A stretch of DNA of 8,862 nt, taken from positions 1 to 8,862 of the forward strand of contig CAZPUS010000068.1 of the NCBI GenBank assembly GCA_964589825.1. Direction: 5' to 3'. Of the stretch, positions 7,070 through 8,862 are shown in pieces; within the stretch, counting starts at the first letter, position 1, and each line of letters starts with the position of its first letter. This DNA comes from CAZPUS01 sp964589825. GTDB taxonomy: Bacteria; Fibrobacterota; Chitinivibrionia; Chitinivibrionales; WJKA01. A program made the position numbers and the translations under genes. The notes beneath the pieces were generated by a model that was given only the letters and a program-made list of their open reading frames with translations, did not search any database and was not told where the DNA came from.

Positions 7070-7915
7070 TTAAGGGCGTCGTGGCGAAGGTTTTCTTCTT
7101 ACTATACCTTCTACCGTTACGGTCTCTACCGTACCCAGGGTTACTGTCATTGCAGCCGCGCCATGCAGGGCTTCGGGCAGGACATATGCAAGGGGTATTT
7201 TATAACTCGCACTTTTGCCCGATACCACCGTTATAGTGGTGGCTCCGGTATATAGAAGCGTATCGACACCCCAGACCCTCCCATATACGTTCAGTTCAAT
7301 ACGATTGGAAACCCCTTCCGGGCTTGCATGAAGATAGTCATGTGATAACCGCACTTCATTGCGTTGCAGTGATTTCTTAGTAAACGATGAATCGGCCTTG
7401 CTTTTGCCGTTAACAACGAGTTCACATCGGTTAACCGCAGCAGGAATGGGCCTAAAAACCGCCTTCAGCATCGAATACTGTGCATACAGGTAGAGGGCGA
7501 CATCTGCAGTGTCAAAGGGAACAATGGTAAAAACCGTATCTCCGGAGTGAACAACCTTTTCGTTGCGATCCATGGACATCACACTAAGTCGCCATTTCAC
7601 CATATCGTTTTTGCTGCGCGCAACCAATCCCGAGTAGGTTTTGCGTTCCGTGCGCTGTTGGCTCCCTCCGGTAAGAGTGAGCGTATCATACAATGTATCC
7701 TGCTGCTTTGCGGAAAGGGCTATATATAAGGTGTGCATTTCTATATCTGCGCTTTTTGCCACTTTGTGTAATGCGCCAACTTGTCCGGCATGCAACGTTA
7801 CATGCACCGAGCCGGTCTCCGGGCTGTGTTCGGGTTCAGTCAACGTATTGTGCTTTGCACATGATACCATACACGCGACTGCAACAGCGACGATCGTGAA
7901 AATGGTGTAGCGCAT
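7070..7915 (-). CDS. Putative lipoprotein, function unknown
   Basis: The 281-residue product begins with a short basic start, a hydrophobic stretch and the lipobox MVSC, with the lipidated cysteine at position 19. It should be anchored in an outer or inner membrane leaflet facing away from the cytoplasm. The mature part is rich in Thr, Val and Ser and alternates like beta-strands. It may contain two beta-sandwich units (about 34-145 and 148-245), suggested by the segments SVHVTLHAG, LYIALSAK, CELVVNG and IELNVYG. The last residues RRKPSPRRP are strongly basic and proline-rich. The ATG is preceded by GGGAGG (plus-strand cctccc, 7920-7925) at a rather short 4-base spacing. It is monocistronic in this view and convergent with the STAS gene. 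I recognise no family. Adhesin, envelope scaffold and secretion accessory are all guesses. Confidence 0.82.
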   Translation of the reverse strand: MRYTIFTIVAVAVACMVSCAKHNTLTEPEHSPETGSVHVTLHAGQVGALHKVAKSADIEMHTLYIALSAKQQDTLYDTLTLTGGSQQRTERKTYSGLVARSKNDMVKWRLSVMSMDRNEKVVHSGDTVFTIVPFDTADVALYLYAQYSMLKAVFRPIPAAVNRCELVVNGKSKADSSFTKKSLQRNEVRLSHDYLHASPEGVSNRIELNVYGRVWGVDTLLYTGATTITVVSGKSASYKIPLAYVLPEALHGAAAMTVTLGTVETVTVEGIVRRKPSPRRP

Positions 7916-8554
7916 ACTACCTCCCTTGAGGATATGTGAAAAAATAAGGTGAAAAACCGGCTATAAGGCCAAACGTGCGTTGCGTATGTATACCGCTGTG
8001 TTTTAAACCTCTTTATCTTTATTGTATGCAAGTACCATACCATAGTACGTAACCGGAACATGAAGGGAAATAGTCTTTTTCAGATTTTGCAGTATGTCTT
8101 TTCAACAATATTTGAAGGATGAAAAGGCTCAACCTGTTGTTTTAAATGAAGCTGAGTGCCGGGCGGATATTTGAAAAGCGAGTAATATGGCAGACAAGGC
8201 TCATTCGTTACAAATAGCATATCGGATCATACAGAGACGGTGTATTTGGGTATACCACGGGAAAAATGTGCGTTATCATACAGAAAATATTACCACCCGA
8301 GAGGGTTATTTTATTCGCGTAATCTGCTGCCATCCGGACTGCTTTGGCGTTGCTGCAAATGATGAGCAATAAACACGGTTGATCACCCATTTTGAAACAT
8401 GAAAAACCTGCACGACGCACCGCAGCTTTCATCAAAGCAATCGCTCAGTGTCATTTGAAGCAAAACAGGGATGTTGTTCGGCACATTTTGGGGAAAGGAT
8501 CAAGGAGAGTGATGTTGTTGCCCGTTAATAACCAACAACTTATAATTAGGTAAT
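7916..8554. other. Gene-poor region upstream of the lipoprotein gene
   Basis: The first 150 bases must hold the minus-strand promoter of the lipoprotein. A near-palindrome gtaccataccatagtac (8031-8047 or nearby) sits there, but no clear -35/-10 pair can be fixed. Further right is the diverged foldback copy at about 8293-8455, and a gttgttg/caacaac hairpin at 8514-8539. Two overlapping short open frames, 8187-8372 on the plus strand and 8208-8435 on the minus strand, lack good start signals. The minus one is read through the repeat itself. Confidence 0.5.
8293..8455 (-). repeat. Foldback repeat family, diverged copy R3
   Basis: On the minus strand this 163-base stretch follows copy R2 almost end to end. 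TGAGCG is followed by a variant of the ATTGCTTTGATGAAAGC string, then ATGGG, CAACC, CTCATCATTT and finally GCAGCAG-TTA. The left terminal repeat is partly kept (cactgagcg) and the right one is degraded. The interior stays open for translation and gives KAAVRRA where R2 gives KAAVSRA, with several synonymous third-base changes. It lies in a gene-poor region rather than directly after a stop codon. Confidence 0.65.
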
Positions 8555-8755
8555 TAGGGGACGGTGGCTTTTTATATTTTTAAGCGGTATCACTATACCT
8601 CTACTTACTATTTCTGCGTTTTTCGTAACTAACGAGCCCTTAAGTAGTTATAATTGCATGCCAATTCCGGAACAACTCTCATATTAAGGCCATGCGGCAA
8701 GGGGGACAGGCAACGCAAATGATACCTTAAAAATATAAAAAGCCACCGTCCCCTA
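8555..8755. mobile_element. MITE-like element with perfect 30-base terminal inverted repeats
   Basis: The 30 bases at 8555-8584, starting taggggacggtggc, are the exact reverse complement of 8726-8755. Pairing continues inward with gtatca after a 2-base bulge on the left. The whole element is 201 bases and encodes nothing recognisable. The GGGGACGGT start recalls ends seen near Y1-type (IS200/REP-associated) transposases, and an internal gggggacaggc at 8701-8711 echoes it; that relation is from memory and unverified. The flanks taat (left) and ttatta (right) are AT-rich but show no clear target duplication. Confidence 0.8.
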
Positions 8756-8766
8756 TTATTACGCAT

Positions 8767-8807
8767 AAAAAAAGGACTTACGCGAAATTCGTAAGTCCTT
8801 GTTTTTT
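8767..8807 (-). terminator. Bidirectional intrinsic terminator after the tRNA gene
   Basis: A perfect 11-base stem, aaggacttacg (8772-8782) with cgtaagtcctt (8790-8800), has a 7-base loop. Seven A lie to its left (8767-8773, T on the minus strand) and six T to its right (8802-8807). On the minus strand it starts 9 bases after the tRNA 3' CCA, so its main job is to end that transcript. Confidence 0.88.
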
Positions 8808-8808
8808 C

Positions 8809-8862
8809 TGGCACGCCCAGCAGGATTCGAACCTGCGGCCTACGGATTAGAAATCCGTTGCT
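8809..8862 (-). tRNA. tRNA-Arg (anticodon TCT), partial, cut by the window end
   Basis: Read on the minus strand, the sequence gives an anticodon stem ACGGA/TCCGT (8854-8858 with 8842-8846) and loop TTTCTAA with anticodon TCT at 8851-8849. A variable region follows, then a T arm GCAGG-TTCGAAT-CCTGC, the 3' acceptor strand TGGGCGT, discriminator G and an encoded CCA (8811-8809). The D arm and 5' acceptor strand lie beyond position 8862. The UCU anticodon reads the arginine codons AGA and AGG. Confidence 0.95.

Noticed and set aside
8187..8372. A 61-codon plus-strand frame starting MADKAHS.
   Set aside because: It overlaps the diverged foldback repeat on the opposite strand and lacks a good ribosome binding site.

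Overview
The window looks like accessory chromosome from a Gram-negative, polymer-degrading bacterium, plausibly of the Fibrobacterota/Chitinivibrionia type. That placement is inferred from three secreted proteins ending in the same kind of beta-rich, type IX-like C-terminal domain, a lipobox protein and moderate GC; no marker gene confirms it.

Left block, minus strand, read right to left: a secreted right-handed beta-helix protein (2910-5270), a secreted TolB/WD40-like propeller protein (1377-2846) and a secreted cysteine-rich protein of unknown fold (327-1169). Each has a signal peptide, a good ribosome binding site and a C-terminal sorting-like domain. The first two are only 63 bases apart and probably cotranscribed. 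The third is separated by a 161-base foldback repeat. Together they look like an exported surface module that could bind or process a polysaccharide, but no substrate can be read from the sequence. The AT-rich stretch 5300-5450 is the probable promoter region and carries two A-tract repeats 21 bases apart.

Middle: about 1 kb without a convincing gene (5271-6272) holds short dispersed repeats and a strong leftward intrinsic terminator with no evident gene feeding it. Then come a plus-strand 117-residue STAS-domain protein (6273-6626), a 443-base gap with two inverted repeats, and a minus-strand 281-residue lipoprotein (7070-7915).

Right end: mostly noncoding. It has a diverged third copy of the foldback repeat (about 8293-8455), a 201-base MITE-like element with perfect 30-base terminal inverted repeats (8555-8755), a bidirectional terminator, and the 3' part of a tRNA-Arg(TCT) gene cut by the window edge.

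The most unusual content is the repeat population. One family (183-315, 1211-1371, about 8293-8455) has related terminal inverted repeats and interiors that also align codon by codon. Two of its three copies lie just after stop codons of the surface-protein genes. No complete defence, CRISPR or biosynthetic system is visible.
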